From assembly GCA_040007395.1 (NCBI GenBank), contig JBDTVG010000060.1, positions 1-8,061 of the forward strand: a DNA stretch of 8,061 nucleotides. Direction: 5' to 3'. The notes beneath the pieces are model-generated. The model had not been told where the DNA came from. It searched no databases and worked only from the letters and a program-made list of their open reading frames with translations. The DNA is from DATGFK01 sp040007395 (GTDB taxonomy: Bacteria > Chloroflexota > Anaerolineae > Aggregatilineales > UBA2796). The position numbers and the translations under genes were made by a program. Shown piece by piece: positions 1 to 5,861 of this stretch; within the stretch, counting starts at the first letter, position 1, and each line of letters opens with the position of its first letter.

Positions 1-145
1 TGTACTCCATTCTTCTTGTTTAATTGCATCCCTTATTTCTTTACAGTGCCTTAGTAGCCGCCAGAAAAGGCAGTTTGGAGTGGCAGCACTAACAGATACG
101 ATTTCGATCTGACAATTGATCCTGCTGCATTTTTCGAGTTAGACC
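1..145. other. Gene-free upstream stretch
   Basis: No convincing gene is visible here. The + strand frames are short and resemble no family. A minus-strand ATG at 29-27 would open a frame running off the window (MQLNKKNGV...), but its only Shine-Dalgarno-like bases lie directly against the ATG, so it is not called. A weak hairpin (TGCCTT at 47-52 with AAGGCA at 67-72) is present. The stretch is AT-richer than the operon that follows, as expected for intergenic DNA. Confidence 0.5.
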
Positions 146-174
146 TTGCAAATTCAGAATGTGAGTGCTACACT
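146..174 (+). promoter_or_regulatory. Candidate sigma-70-type promoter of the sulfur operon leader
   Basis: A -35-like TTGCAA (146-151, 4/6 to consensus) is followed by a 17-bp spacer and a -10-like TACACT (169-174, 4/6), with an extended-minus-10 TG at 166-167. Seven bases (175-181) separate the -10 from the ATG at 182, so a normal start site would fall at or next to the A of that ATG. The transcript would then be leaderless. The boxes are individually imperfect; the spacing and the downstream layout make the call. Confidence 0.45.
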
Positions 175-181
175 GCCCACC

Positions 182-286
182 ATGAAGCGAAATCAGATGT
201 CCGGCAACGCAGTGACGCACTACATTTTCTACACAATATTCTGTATGTGTATGTGCAATGATCGTGTCCCCTGCCGGGAAGCCTGA
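182..286 (+). CDS. Putative leaderless cysteine-rich leader peptide (uORF)
   Basis: This 34-codon ORF reads ATG AAG CGA ... and ends with TGA at 284-286. Its peptide has four cysteines: C21, C23 and C25 in the run FCMCMC (codons TGT ATG TGT ATG TGC, 242-256), and C31 (272-274). No good Shine-Dalgarno precedes the ATG, but the candidate promoter places the start site on it, so leaderless translation is plausible. An internal ATG at 197 would give a 29-residue version. It lies upstream of a terminator and a cysteine/thiocarboxylate-type sulfur operon. Polycysteine leaderless sORFs acting as cysteine-responsive attenuators are known from mycobacteria; the same role here is inferred. The main alternative is chance, because the Cys run arises from a GT-rich stretch. 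Confidence 0.45.
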   Translation: MKRNQMSGNAVTHYIFYTIFCMCMCNDRVPCREA

Positions 287-352
287 TGTCTTCGGAGTGT
301 CATTACCCCTGACTGACGAATGTGCAAAAGCTGACCGGACTGGTCGGCTTTT
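276..352 (+). promoter_or_regulatory. Possible antiterminator pairing in the operon leader
   Basis: The last codons of the short ORF (GGAAGCC, 277-283) can pair with the terminator's 3' arm and U-tract (GGCTTTT, 346-352). This gives seven contiguous pairs including two G-U. After a bulged base, GA (285-286) can add two more with TC (344-345). The pairing is mutually exclusive with the terminator stem. A ribosome halted at the Cys codons 242-256 would leave 277-286 free, whereas one reaching the stop codon would cover it. This is an inference from hand pairing, with no energy calculation. Confidence 0.3.
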
Positions 353-357
353 TTTTT
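326..357 (+). terminator. Strong intrinsic terminator / attenuator before the first operon gene
   Basis: A GC-rich stem is formed by GCTGACC (330-336) and GGTCGGC (342-348) with one U-G pair and a 5-nt loop. It is extended by AAAA (326-329) against TTTT (349-352), and the T-run continues to 357 for nine T in all. It ends 22 bases before the TTG start of the JAMM gene and within 71 bases of the short ORF's stop. It therefore sits inside the operon leader rather than after any visible upstream gene, which suggests conditional termination. Confidence 0.8.
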
Positions 358-379
358 GCACAAGTAAGGATCTAAAAGG

Positions 380-814
380 TTGACAACGGTAACGATTTCG
401 ACGGCGCTTCGAGCGCGAATATTCGACCAGCTACAGCATACCTATCCCAACGAAGGCGGCGGTTTTCTGCTGGGCGACTTGCAAGGCAACGACATTACCG
501 TGCGTGATGTGCGTCCGGTAGAGAACATCTTCGAGTCGGAAGAACAGTATCACCGCTACGCCATGACTCCCACTGACTGGGCGAAACTCGAAGATGAGGC
601 CGATGCCAAAGGCTTAACCGTTGTTGGCTATTATCATTCACATCCCGACCACCCAGCAGTGCCTTCTGAGTATGATCGGGTACATGCGCTGCCCAATTTT
701 CGCTATCTGATCACGTCGGTGCAGAAGGGACAGGCCGCCGATTTCCGGGCGTGGCAGCTTTCCGAAGACCGCACGCGCTTTGACGAATTGACGCTACACA
801 TCACTGGTGCGTAG
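380..814 (+). CDS. JAMM/MPN zinc metallopeptidase, Mec+ type
   Basis: This 144-residue, single-domain JAMM (Mov34/MPN/PAD-1) isopeptidase has the complete zinc site: E25, then H86-S-H88, seven residues, S96, and D99 (YHSHPDHPAVPSEYD). Bacterial relatives act on ubiquitin-like sulfur carriers. Mycobacterial Mec+ releases cysteine from the CysO-Cys adduct, and QbsD and HcyD remove short C-terminal extensions to expose Gly-Gly. Here it heads an operon that also encodes such a carrier (1810-2091) and its activating enzyme (2171-3364), so trimming the carrier's SALA tail and/or releasing the product is the likely job. It is probably cytoplasmic, as no signal peptide is seen. The start is TTG at 380, supported by TAAGGA (365-370) nine bases upstream; no ATG precedes the conserved core. 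Family assignment is secure; the exact substrate is inferred. Confidence 0.92.
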   Translation: MTTVTISTALRARIFDQLQHTYPNEGGGFLLGDLQGNDITVRDVRPVENIFESEEQYHRYAMTPTDWAKLEDEADAKGLTVVGYYHSHPDHPAVPSEYDRVHALPNFRYLITSVQKGQAADFRAWQLSEDRTRFDELTLHITGA

Positions 815-877
815 CGCTAGTATATAGATGTATATTCAGCACCCATTTTTCAGCTATGAATAATAAGGAGAGTCATT

Positions 878-1720
878 ATGTCAGACGTACTTGTTTCCAC
901 CACTTGGGCCGTTGAACACCACACAGACGCGGATAAACGCTTTATCGAGGTAGATGTAGACACAACCCAATACGAAACCGGACATCTGCCCGGTGCAATT
1001 GCCTTTAACTGGCAGTCACAGCTTCAGGATGCCATTGCCCGCGATATTATCAGCAAGGAAAACTTCGAGAAGATCGCTTCCGAAGCAGGCATCACCCCTC
1101 AGACAATCGTAGTCCTCTACGGCGATAACAACAACTGGTTTGCGGCCTATGCCTTTTGGCTGTTCAAATATTACGGTCATGAAGATGTCCGCCTGATCGA
1201 CGGTGGACGCAAGAAACTCGTTGCCGAGAATCGCCCAATGGTCATCGAAGTACCGAGCTATGCCAAGACGGACTACAAGGTCACGAAGATCAACCCCGAT
1301 CTACGCGCTGACCGTGACTATGTTCGCACTCATCTGGATAAGATTGGGGCAGGCTTTGGGCTGGTGGACGTGCGTTCGTCTGCCGAATATGTTGGCGACA
1401 TTATTGCCCCGCCCGGCATGACCGAAACCGCCCAGCGTCCCGGTCATATCCCCGGCGCGAAGAATATCCCATGGGCAACCGCCGTTGCCGAAGACGGTAC
1501 CTTCAAATCTGTCGAGGAACTCCAGAAGATCTACGGTGGCAAAGGGATCAGCGGCGATAAGGAAGTGGTCGCCTACTGCCGGATTGGGGAACGTTCGTCG
1601 CACACATGGTTCGCGCTCAAGTATCTGCTGGGCATCGAGAATGTCCGCAACTATGACGGCTCGTGGACCGAATGGGGCAACCTGATCGGTGCGCCCATTG
1701 CTAAGGGCGCAGAAGTTTAG
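878..1720 (+). CDS. sseA: Two-domain thiosulfate sulfurtransferase (rhodanese), SseA-like
   Basis: The protein has 280 residues, the usual length for tandem-rhodanese sulfurtransferases. The N-terminal domain (about 1-125) keeps the fold (GHLPGA at 36-41, YGDNNNWFAAYAFWL from 81) but has no catalytic cysteine, as expected. The C-terminal domain (about 145-275) carries LVDVRSSAEY, GHIPGA at 189-194, and the persulfide-forming C234 in the loop CRIGERS (234-240), followed by SHTWFALKYLLG and YDGSWTEWG. This loop is that of the mycobacterial SseA group rather than mercaptopyruvate sulfurtransferases (CGSGVT). It would take sulfane sulfur from thiosulfate or a similar donor and pass it on, plausibly to the carrier-activation step encoded downstream. 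The ATG has a strong SD, AAGGAGA (865-871). It is the second gene of the operon, 63 bases after the JAMM gene. Confidence 0.93.
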   Translation: MSDVLVSTTWAVEHHTDADKRFIEVDVDTTQYETGHLPGAIAFNWQSQLQDAIARDIISKENFEKIASEAGITPQTIVVLYGDNNNWFAAYAFWLFKYYGHEDVRLIDGGRKKLVAENRPMVIEVPSYAKTDYKVTKINPDLRADRDYVRTHLDKIGAGFGLVDVRSSAEYVGDIIAPPGMTETAQRPGHIPGAKNIPWATAVAEDGTFKSVEELQKIYGGKGISGDKEVVAYCRIGERSSHTWFALKYLLGIENVRNYDGSWTEWGNLIGAPIAKGAEV

Positions 1721-1744
1721 GCCGTTTTTCAACTGCTAATTTAT

Positions 1745-1773
1745 CGGGGACACAGTAAGGTCATGTGTCCCCG
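1745..1773 (+). repeat. Perfect 10-bp inverted repeat between sseA and the carrier gene
   Basis: CGGGGACACA (1745-1754) and TGTGTCCCCG (1764-1773) are exact inverted copies around a 9-nt loop. No T-run follows, so it is not a typical intrinsic terminator. In mRNA it would form a stable intercistronic hairpin 36 bases upstream of the carrier gene's ATG, where it could define an mRNA end or processing site, or adjust stoichiometry. It could also be a remnant palindromic repeat. Confidence 0.65.
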
Positions 1774-1809
1774 TATCATCTACCATCTTATAGGAGGAAA
1801 CCAGTTTAC

Positions 1810-2091
1810 ATGACAACAATCAAGATTCCATCCCCACTGCGAGCTTATACGGCTGGCAACGCTGAGATAAAAGTCAATGGCGAAACCGTTGGCGCAGCGC
1901 TGAGTGACCTCATCACGCAGCATCCCGATCTCAAGCAGCACCTATATAACGGTGACGAACTGCGTAATTTCGTGAATGTGTTCATCGGTGAAGAAGATAT
2001 TCGCTACCGGGATGGGCTGAGTACGCCACTCGAACCTAGCGACAATCTCCGCATTATCCCCAGTATCGCTGGTGGTTCAGCGCTAGCATAG
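1810..2091 (+). CDS. Ubiquitin-like sulfur carrier protein (CysO/ThiS/MoaD family) with C-terminal GG-SALA
   Basis: This 93-residue beta-grasp protein is the sulfur carrier of the operon. The opening strand (TIKIPSPLRAYTAG), the VNGETVGAAL helix entry, LRNFVNVFIGEEDIRY (51-66) and the terminal DNLRIIPSIAGG match the CysO/ThiS/MoaD pattern. In this family the terminal Gly-Gly is adenylated and converted to a thiocarboxylate. Here G88-G89 is followed by four extra residues, SALA (90-93), so the encoded form cannot be activated until trimmed. The neighbouring JAMM peptidase is the obvious candidate. The start is ATG 1810, with AGGAGG at 1792-1797. A GTG at 1765 in the same frame lies inside the 1745-1773 hairpin and is rejected. 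Whether the acceptor serves cysteine, homocysteine, molybdopterin or thiamin synthesis is not shown here; CysO-like is favoured because the neighbours are Mec+-, SseA- and MoeZ-like. Confidence 0.9.
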   Translation: MTTIKIPSPLRAYTAGNAEIKVNGETVGAALSDLITQHPDLKQHLYNGDELRNFVNVFIGEEDIRYRDGLSTPLEPSDNLRIIPSIAGGSALA

Positions 2092-2117
2092 ATCAGCATA
2101 AGATCGCACACAATAAG

Positions 2118-2153
2118 CGTTGATGTGGGCGTGAGCCGCATCAGCCTTCGGGC
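2118..2153 (+). other. Tandem hairpins upstream of the moeB/moeZ gene
   Basis: TGATGTGG (2121-2128) pairs with CCGCATCA (2136-2143) around a 7-nt loop, including one G-U pair. It is followed directly by GCC-TTCG-GGC (2144-2153), a UUCG-tetraloop hairpin. Both lie in the 79-base spacer just before the SD AAGGAG (2158-2163). No T-run follows, so they look like RNA-stability or spacing elements rather than terminators. Confidence 0.35.
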
Positions 2154-2170
2154 CAACAAGGAGAATTTTA

Positions 2171-3364
2171 ATGACTGCAATTGAACGCATCGCGCCGGAA
2201 GATGTGCAGCTTTCGCATGACGAAATCCGGCGCTACAGTCGCCATCTGATTATCCCCGAAGTCGGGATCAAGGGACAGCGCAAGCTCAAAGCCGCCAGCG
2301 TGCTGCTAATTGGCACAGGTGGTCTGGGCAGCCCATTGGCGCTGTATCTTGCCGCCGCCGGGATCGGGCGGATTGGCCTCGTCGATTATGACGTGGTAGA
2401 CGAAACGAACCTACAACGACAGGTGATCCACTTCACCAGCGACGTGGGTAAGTCCAAGCTGGAAAGTGCCGCTGGTAAACTCTCGGATATTAATCCGTAT
2501 CTGGTCATCGACAAGCATAACGTCCCAATCACGAGCGAAAACGCGCTAGAGATTCTAGCGAATTACGACGTAATCATTGATGGCACAGATAACTTCCCGA
2601 CGCGCTATTTGGTCAACGATGCGTGCGTGCTGCTGGGTAAGCCGAATGTTTACGGCAGCATTTTCCGCTTCGAGGGTCAGCTTTCGGTGTTCTATGCGAA
2701 GGAAGGGCCATGCTATCGCTGCCTGTTCCCCGAACCGCCGCCGCCGGGATTGGTGCCTAGCTGCGCCGAAGGTGGCGTACTCGGTGTGCTGCCCGGTACG
2801 ATTGGCACGCTGCAAGCCACCGAAGCGATCAAGCTGATCCTCGGCGTGGGCAAGCCATTGATCGGGCGCATGATCCTGTACGACGCGCTGGAAATGACCT
2901 TCGACACGATCAAGCTGCGTAAGAATCCTAACTGCCCGGTCTGCGGCGAACATCCGACCCTGACGCACCTGATCGACTATGAGCAGTTCTGCGGGGTTCC
3001 GGCTCATGATCGCAGCGAGTTCAAAGAAAAGAGTGCGCTCAATCAGGTGCGGAGCATTACCGTTGCCGACTTGAAGGCGCGTCTGGATGCTGGCGACGAT
3101 CTGTTCATTCTCGATGTGCGCGACCCGCACGAACTAGAGATCAGTGTACTTGACGGCTCCGTGAACATTCCTAAGAATCAAGTGTTGGCGCGTTCGGCTG
3201 AGATCCCGCGTGAAACCGAAGTGGTCGTACAGTGCCGCACAGGTCAGCGCAGCCGCGATGCGATCATCATGTTGCAAGAGCAGGGTTTCACCAATCTGGT
3301 CAACTTGAAGGGCGGTATCAACGCTTGGGCGCGTGAGATCGATCCGAGTTTGCCGACCTATTAG
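2171..3364 (+). CDS. moeB: MoeB/MoeZ-type E1-like adenylyltransferase-sulfurtransferase
   Basis: The 397-residue fusion joins an E1-like ThiF/MoeB domain (about 15-265) to a C-terminal rhodanese domain (about 293-392). The nucleotide-binding motif GTGGLGS is at 48-54, VDYDVVDETNLQRQ at 71-84, and DGTDNFPTR at 137-145. The structural zinc is held by C181/C184 and C255/C258. C198 in SCAEGGVLG aligns with the active cysteine of Uba4/MOCS3-type enzymes, and the rhodanese persulfide cysteine is C355 in CRTGQRS (355-361). The enzyme adenylates the C-terminal glycine of a ubiquitin-like carrier and sulfurates it from its own rhodanese persulfide. The carrier encoded immediately upstream is the expected partner. 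Mycobacterial MoeZ, of the same architecture, serves CysO and MoaD. The ATG is preceded by AAGGAG (2158-2163). Its substrate range may include MoaD encoded elsewhere. Confidence 0.95.
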   Translation: MTAIERIAPEDVQLSHDEIRRYSRHLIIPEVGIKGQRKLKAASVLLIGTGGLGSPLALYLAAAGIGRIGLVDYDVVDETNLQRQVIHFTSDVGKSKLESAAGKLSDINPYLVIDKHNVPITSENALEILANYDVIIDGTDNFPTRYLVNDACVLLGKPNVYGSIFRFEGQLSVFYAKEGPCYRCLFPEPPPPGLVPSCAEGGVLGVLPGTIGTLQATEAIKLILGVGKPLIGRMILYDALEMTFDTIKLRKNPNCPVCGEHPTLTHLIDYEQFCGVPAHDRSEFKEKSALNQVRSITVADLKARLDAGDDLFILDVRDPHELEISVLDGSVNIPKNQVLARSAEIPRETEVVVQCRTGQRSRDAIIMLQEQGFTNLVNLKGGINAWAREIDPSLPTY

Positions 3365-3372
3365 GATCTATT

Positions 3373-3391
3373 AGCCTATCGTCGCTAGGCT
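3373..3391 (+). other. Small hairpin after the sulfur operon
   Basis: AGCCTA (3373-3378) and TAGGCT (3386-3391) form a 6-bp inverted repeat with a 7-nt loop, starting 8 bases after the moeB stop codon. It has no T-tract, so it would be a weak or Rho-assisted end of the operon transcript at best. Confidence 0.3.
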
Positions 3392-3406
3392 CAACTACAT
3401 CGAGGC

Positions 3407-3412
3407 TATAAC
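3407..3412 (+). promoter_or_regulatory. Possible -10 box of a leaderless GNAT transcript
   Basis: TATAAC matches the -10 consensus at 5/6, and seven bases separate it from the ATG at 3420. This is the same -10-to-ATG distance as for the leader ORF at 182. No convincing -35 is present 16-18 bases upstream, and the SD-like GAGG (3402-3405) is too far from the ATG to be typical. It is offered only as a possible leaderless start. Confidence 0.25.
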
Positions 3413-3419
3413 GCTTGTG

Positions 3420-4277
3420 ATGATCGATAGTAAGTCGGAGATTCGCTCCCTGACAGTGGAGGATTCGCTACAATGTCTAGCGCTTTCTCAAGCTGTCGGG
3501 TGGAAGCACGATAATGCCAGATGGCAGCAAATGATCCAGTTAGGCGGCGATGGTGCATTTGGCCTGACGATTGGTGATGAGCTAGTCGCCACGGTCATCG
3601 CTACTGTTTATAACCCTGACTTGGCTTGGATTGGGTTAGTGCTTACCCATCCCAACTACCAACGGCGGGGCTTCGGCAAGCAGATCATGCAAATTACGAT
3701 GAACTATTTGCATGATCTGCAAATCAGATGTCTGATGCTCGATGCCACCGTCTATGGCTACTCGTTGTATGAGCAATTAGGCTTTCGCTCGGTGTATCAG
3801 CTTGGGGTCTGGACACGCGAATCGACTGCATCAAATGCCTTGAATGGAGCGCCTGCTTCAACAATCCGCCCAATGCTGGAAAAAGACTTGCCCAGTGTCG
3901 TTGCCCTTGATGCTCAGATTTTTGGGGTATCGCGTCCGCATGTTTTGCGAGATCAACAAGGGGTCGCATGGGTAGCTTTGGAAGCGGGCGAAGTGGTGGG
4001 TTATCTGCTAGGCAAAATCACTGACCATAGCGCCATACTTGGCCCGTGGTATCACCCGTCGCCGGACGGGGCGGAAGCGCTGTTACAGGCCGTTGTATCC
4101 ACAATTGGTGATCGTCCAGTACGCATGGATGTTGTCGAGTCGAATAGTCACGCAAGGGATATTGTGCAGCGCGGCGGATTCGCGTTTCAACGTTATTGCA
4201 CGCGAATGGCTTACGGCGATCCAATACCGGGGCGCATGACCGACCAATACGCGATTGCATCCTTCGCGACTGGCTGA
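3420..4277 (+). CDS. Tandem GNAT-family N-acetyltransferase
   Basis: This 285-residue protein has two GNAT-type domains. The N-terminal domain (about 7-134) starts with IRSLTVEDSLQCLALS and has the acetyl-CoA pyrophosphate-binding loop QRRGFGK (81-87) after LVLTHPNY, then LDATVYGYSLYEQLGFRSVY. The C-terminal domain (about 148-285) starts with IRPMLEKDLPSVVALDAQIFG and ends VESNSHARDIVQRGGFAFQRYCTRMAYG, the layout of GNATs carrying an Acetyltransf_18-type second half. It would transfer an acyl group from acyl-CoA to an unknown amine; no substrate can be read from the sequence. ATG 3420 is chosen over the GTG at 3417 immediately before it, since neither has a good SD. It follows the sulfur operon by 55 bases but has no evident sulfur role. 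Residues 87-100 are encoded by a perfect inverted repeat (see 3680-3720). Confidence 0.85.
   Translation: MIDSKSEIRSLTVEDSLQCLALSQAVGWKHDNARWQQMIQLGGDGAFGLTIGDELVATVIATVYNPDLAWIGLVLTHPNYQRRGFGKQIMQITMNYLHDLQIRCLMLDATVYGYSLYEQLGFRSVYQLGVWTRESTASNALNGAPASTIRPMLEKDLPSVVALDAQIFGVSRPHVLRDQQGVAWVALEAGEVVGYLLGKITDHSAILGPWYHPSPDGAEALLQAVVSTIGDRPVRMDVVESNSHARDIVQRGGFAFQRYCTRMAYGDPIPGRMTDQYAIASFATG
3680..3720 (+). repeat. Perfect 15-bp inverted repeat inside the GNAT gene
   Basis: GCAGATCATGCAAAT (3680-3694) and ATTTGCATGATCTGC (3706-3720) are exact inverted copies around an 11-nt loop (3695-3705). The repeat sits in the helix following the acetyl-CoA loop, and the reading frame and GNAT pattern continue intact on both sides. 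A partial direct copy, TGCAAATCAGATG, begins at 3718. A perfect arm of this length at so short a spacing is very unlikely by chance in 8 kb. Confidence 0.9.
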
Positions 4278-4308
4278 TTTCCTGTCCTGTTACGCAATTC
4301 GAGTCTTT

Positions 4309-4338
4309 AAAGGGCGAGGTAGTTATACCGCGCCCTTT
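4309..4338. terminator. Hairpin between convergent genes, possible bidirectional terminator
   Basis: AAAGGGCG (4309-4316) pairs with CGCCCTTT (4331-4338). Inside, after a single mismatch, GGTA (4318-4321) pairs with TACC (4326-4329) around GTTA. It lies between the GNAT stop (4277) and the stop of the minus-strand propeller gene (4342). The stem is strong but the T-tracts are only three long on either strand, so efficient intrinsic termination is uncertain. Confidence 0.55.
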
Positions 4339-4341
4339 GCG

Positions 4342-5703
4342 TTATTTGGCGGCGCTGGTTGGCGGGGTGACAACCCAGCCAATCGGCGTGGAATCACCTT
4401 CCGCCGCCGGGAGTGTTAGCTTGACCTCATTGTTGGACTTGTCCAGAAACGCGAACTTATCGGCGCGAATCACACAGTCGGGGCCAGTATACTTGTTGAA
4501 AAACAGATATGCCCCATCCGGCGACCACGCGAATTGGCAACCCGTCACATCAACTGCCGTGTTCAGTTTGAATACACCCTTATCGTTGGTGAGAGTGACA
4601 ATCCGCCCGTCATAAGGTGGAACGTCAGGCGCTTTTTTGCTGAGGGGAGAAAATATCTTTAGTGCTATTTGTTTCGATACAGGGTTGATGGCAAACTCAT
4701 ATAGAAAATCTGAGGAAAGAACATTCGAAGTATTGTTTGCTAGATTATAAACGACGATTTGTGTCTTATCCTCTGGATGAGAGCTATTAGCCCATCGCGC
4801 ACCGATGACTAAAGTGTGTGAATCGTACCAATGAGTCTGATAAAGTGCCCAGATCATGATCACATTCTCATCTTTAGCCATTGCTTCCGTAAAGCTCGTC
4901 AGGCGGGACACCTTACCCGTTTGAGTATCCCAGATGTAGACTTCTTCAAGTGGCCCCCCTGCTGGTGTTTCTGACGCAGCAACACACGATGAGATGAAGG
5001 CCATATAGCGCATTCCCGGTGACCAGTTTAGCAAACAGATACTTTCTTCAGAATAGGGCGGAAATAACGGCGCGAGATCCACTGCCAGTTTTCGAGTTTG
5101 CGTCACTATATCAAATGTCTCTATCCAAGTATTGCACTCCTCAGGGCTGTAGCAGTGGCCTTGTTCAATGGCAATCTGTGAAGAATCAGTTGACCAGACA
5201 AAATGATACCTATCTGGATTGACAAGTAGTGTCGAAACTTTTCCAGTTGCCAGCGAATAGCTATAGACATTGATGCTACCTGCATATAGTGGAACATCAA
5301 ACACTAGATAATTACCGTCAGGTGACCAAGCATGATCTATATCCAGAGCCATTTGACCGTCTGGCAAAGGAATATCGCGGGTTTCTCGTGAAGCGACATT
5401 TACCAAACGCAGCAATTCTTGAGTGTTATCGGTGATATGAAGCCTGAAGACTAAAGCTAGCCACTCACCAGTCGGGCTGGCAAGCACTTGATATAAGGAC
5501 TTACCTTCGGGCGGATCTATGGGTAAGTTTTCTACTGTGCCACTTGTCACATCGACCAGCTTGATTGTTGGTTTATCTGCAACTGAGGTGAGATAGGCAT
5601 AGCTGTATTTACCGCTAGCACTTTGTTTGGCAAAGCTAGCCGATGGCTGCACCAATGCTAAAACTAGCGTCACAAAGACCCAGATCGTAAGCAACGGTTT
5701 CAT
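4342..5703 (-). CDS. Exported TolB/PD40-type beta-propeller protein
   Basis: The 453-residue protein has a Sec-type signal peptide: K2, a hydrophobic core about 4-19, and likely cleavage after SASFA (A25). The mature part repeats the PD40/TolB propeller signature: ASPTGEWLALVF near 75-86, WSPDGNYLVF at 126-135, WSTDSSQIAI at 170-179, WSPGMRYMAF at 227-236, and WSPDGAYLFF at 393-402, with a weaker blade near 340-348. This suggests a six- to seven-bladed propeller. Exactly six cysteines are present (184, 190, 223, 240, 389, 410), compatible with disulfides outside the cytoplasm. No enzyme motif or peptidase domain follows, so a binding or scaffolding role is likely and the ligand is unknown. 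The DNA is AT-richer than its neighbours (4681-4740 is about 37% G+C by hand count). Only a GGGGG-type SD is seen before the ATG. Confidence 0.75.
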   Translation of the reverse strand: MKPLLTIWVFVTLVLALVQPSASFAKQSASGKYSYAYLTSVADKPTIKLVDVTSGTVENLPIDPPEGKSLYQVLASPTGEWLALVFRLHITDNTQELLRLVNVASRETRDIPLPDGQMALDIDHAWSPDGNYLVFDVPLYAGSINVYSYSLATGKVSTLLVNPDRYHFVWSTDSSQIAIEQGHCYSPEECNTWIETFDIVTQTRKLAVDLAPLFPPYSEESICLLNWSPGMRYMAFISSCVAASETPAGGPLEEVYIWDTQTGKVSRLTSFTEAMAKDENVIMIWALYQTHWYDSHTLVIGARWANSSHPEDKTQIVVYNLANNTSNVLSSDFLYEFAINPVSKQIALKIFSPLSKKAPDVPPYDGRIVTLTNDKGVFKLNTAVDVTGCQFAWSPDGAYLFFNKYTGPDCVIRADKFAFLDKSNNEVKLTLPAAEGDSTPIGWVVTPPTSAAK

Positions 5704-5861
5704 ACTGCCCCCGCGATTTACCCAGCACGATCATTACTTTGAGCAGATATTGTATAAGTAATGCCTGCGGTCATTTAGCAGCGGAGGTCTGTCGTAGGGA
5801 AATTGAATAGATAGGTGTAGAATCGGCGAGAAAATGCGAGGCTAAGGTCAAGAGGTAATCT

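Noticed and set aside
1..29. Possible minus-strand gene starting at an ATG at 29-27
   Set aside because: Only nine codons are visible, and the SD-like bases touch the start codon, so there is too little to support a gene.
1..330. Known riboswitch or T-box leader (SAM, cobalamin, TPP, T-box) upstream of the sulfur operon
   Set aside because: I looked for the hallmark conserved strings, such as the T-box AGGGTGGNACCGCG and the TPP and cobalamin box sequences, and found none. The Cys-rich ORF with terminator explains the layout better.
89..361. A 90-codon open frame on the minus strand across the leader region
   Set aside because: It has no family resemblance or supporting SD, and it runs through the terminator stem and T-run of the + strand leader.
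1301..1732. Long minus-strand open frame opposite sseA (and similar frames opposite moeB at 2555-3130)
   Set aside because: These frames are antisense to genes with complete catalytic motifs and resemble no protein family; they arise from codon bias.
1765..1809. An upstream in-frame GTG start for the sulfur carrier, adding 15 residues
   Set aside because: The GTG lies inside the 1745-1773 hairpin without an SD. The ATG at 1810 has AGGAGG upstream and gives the normal family N-terminus.
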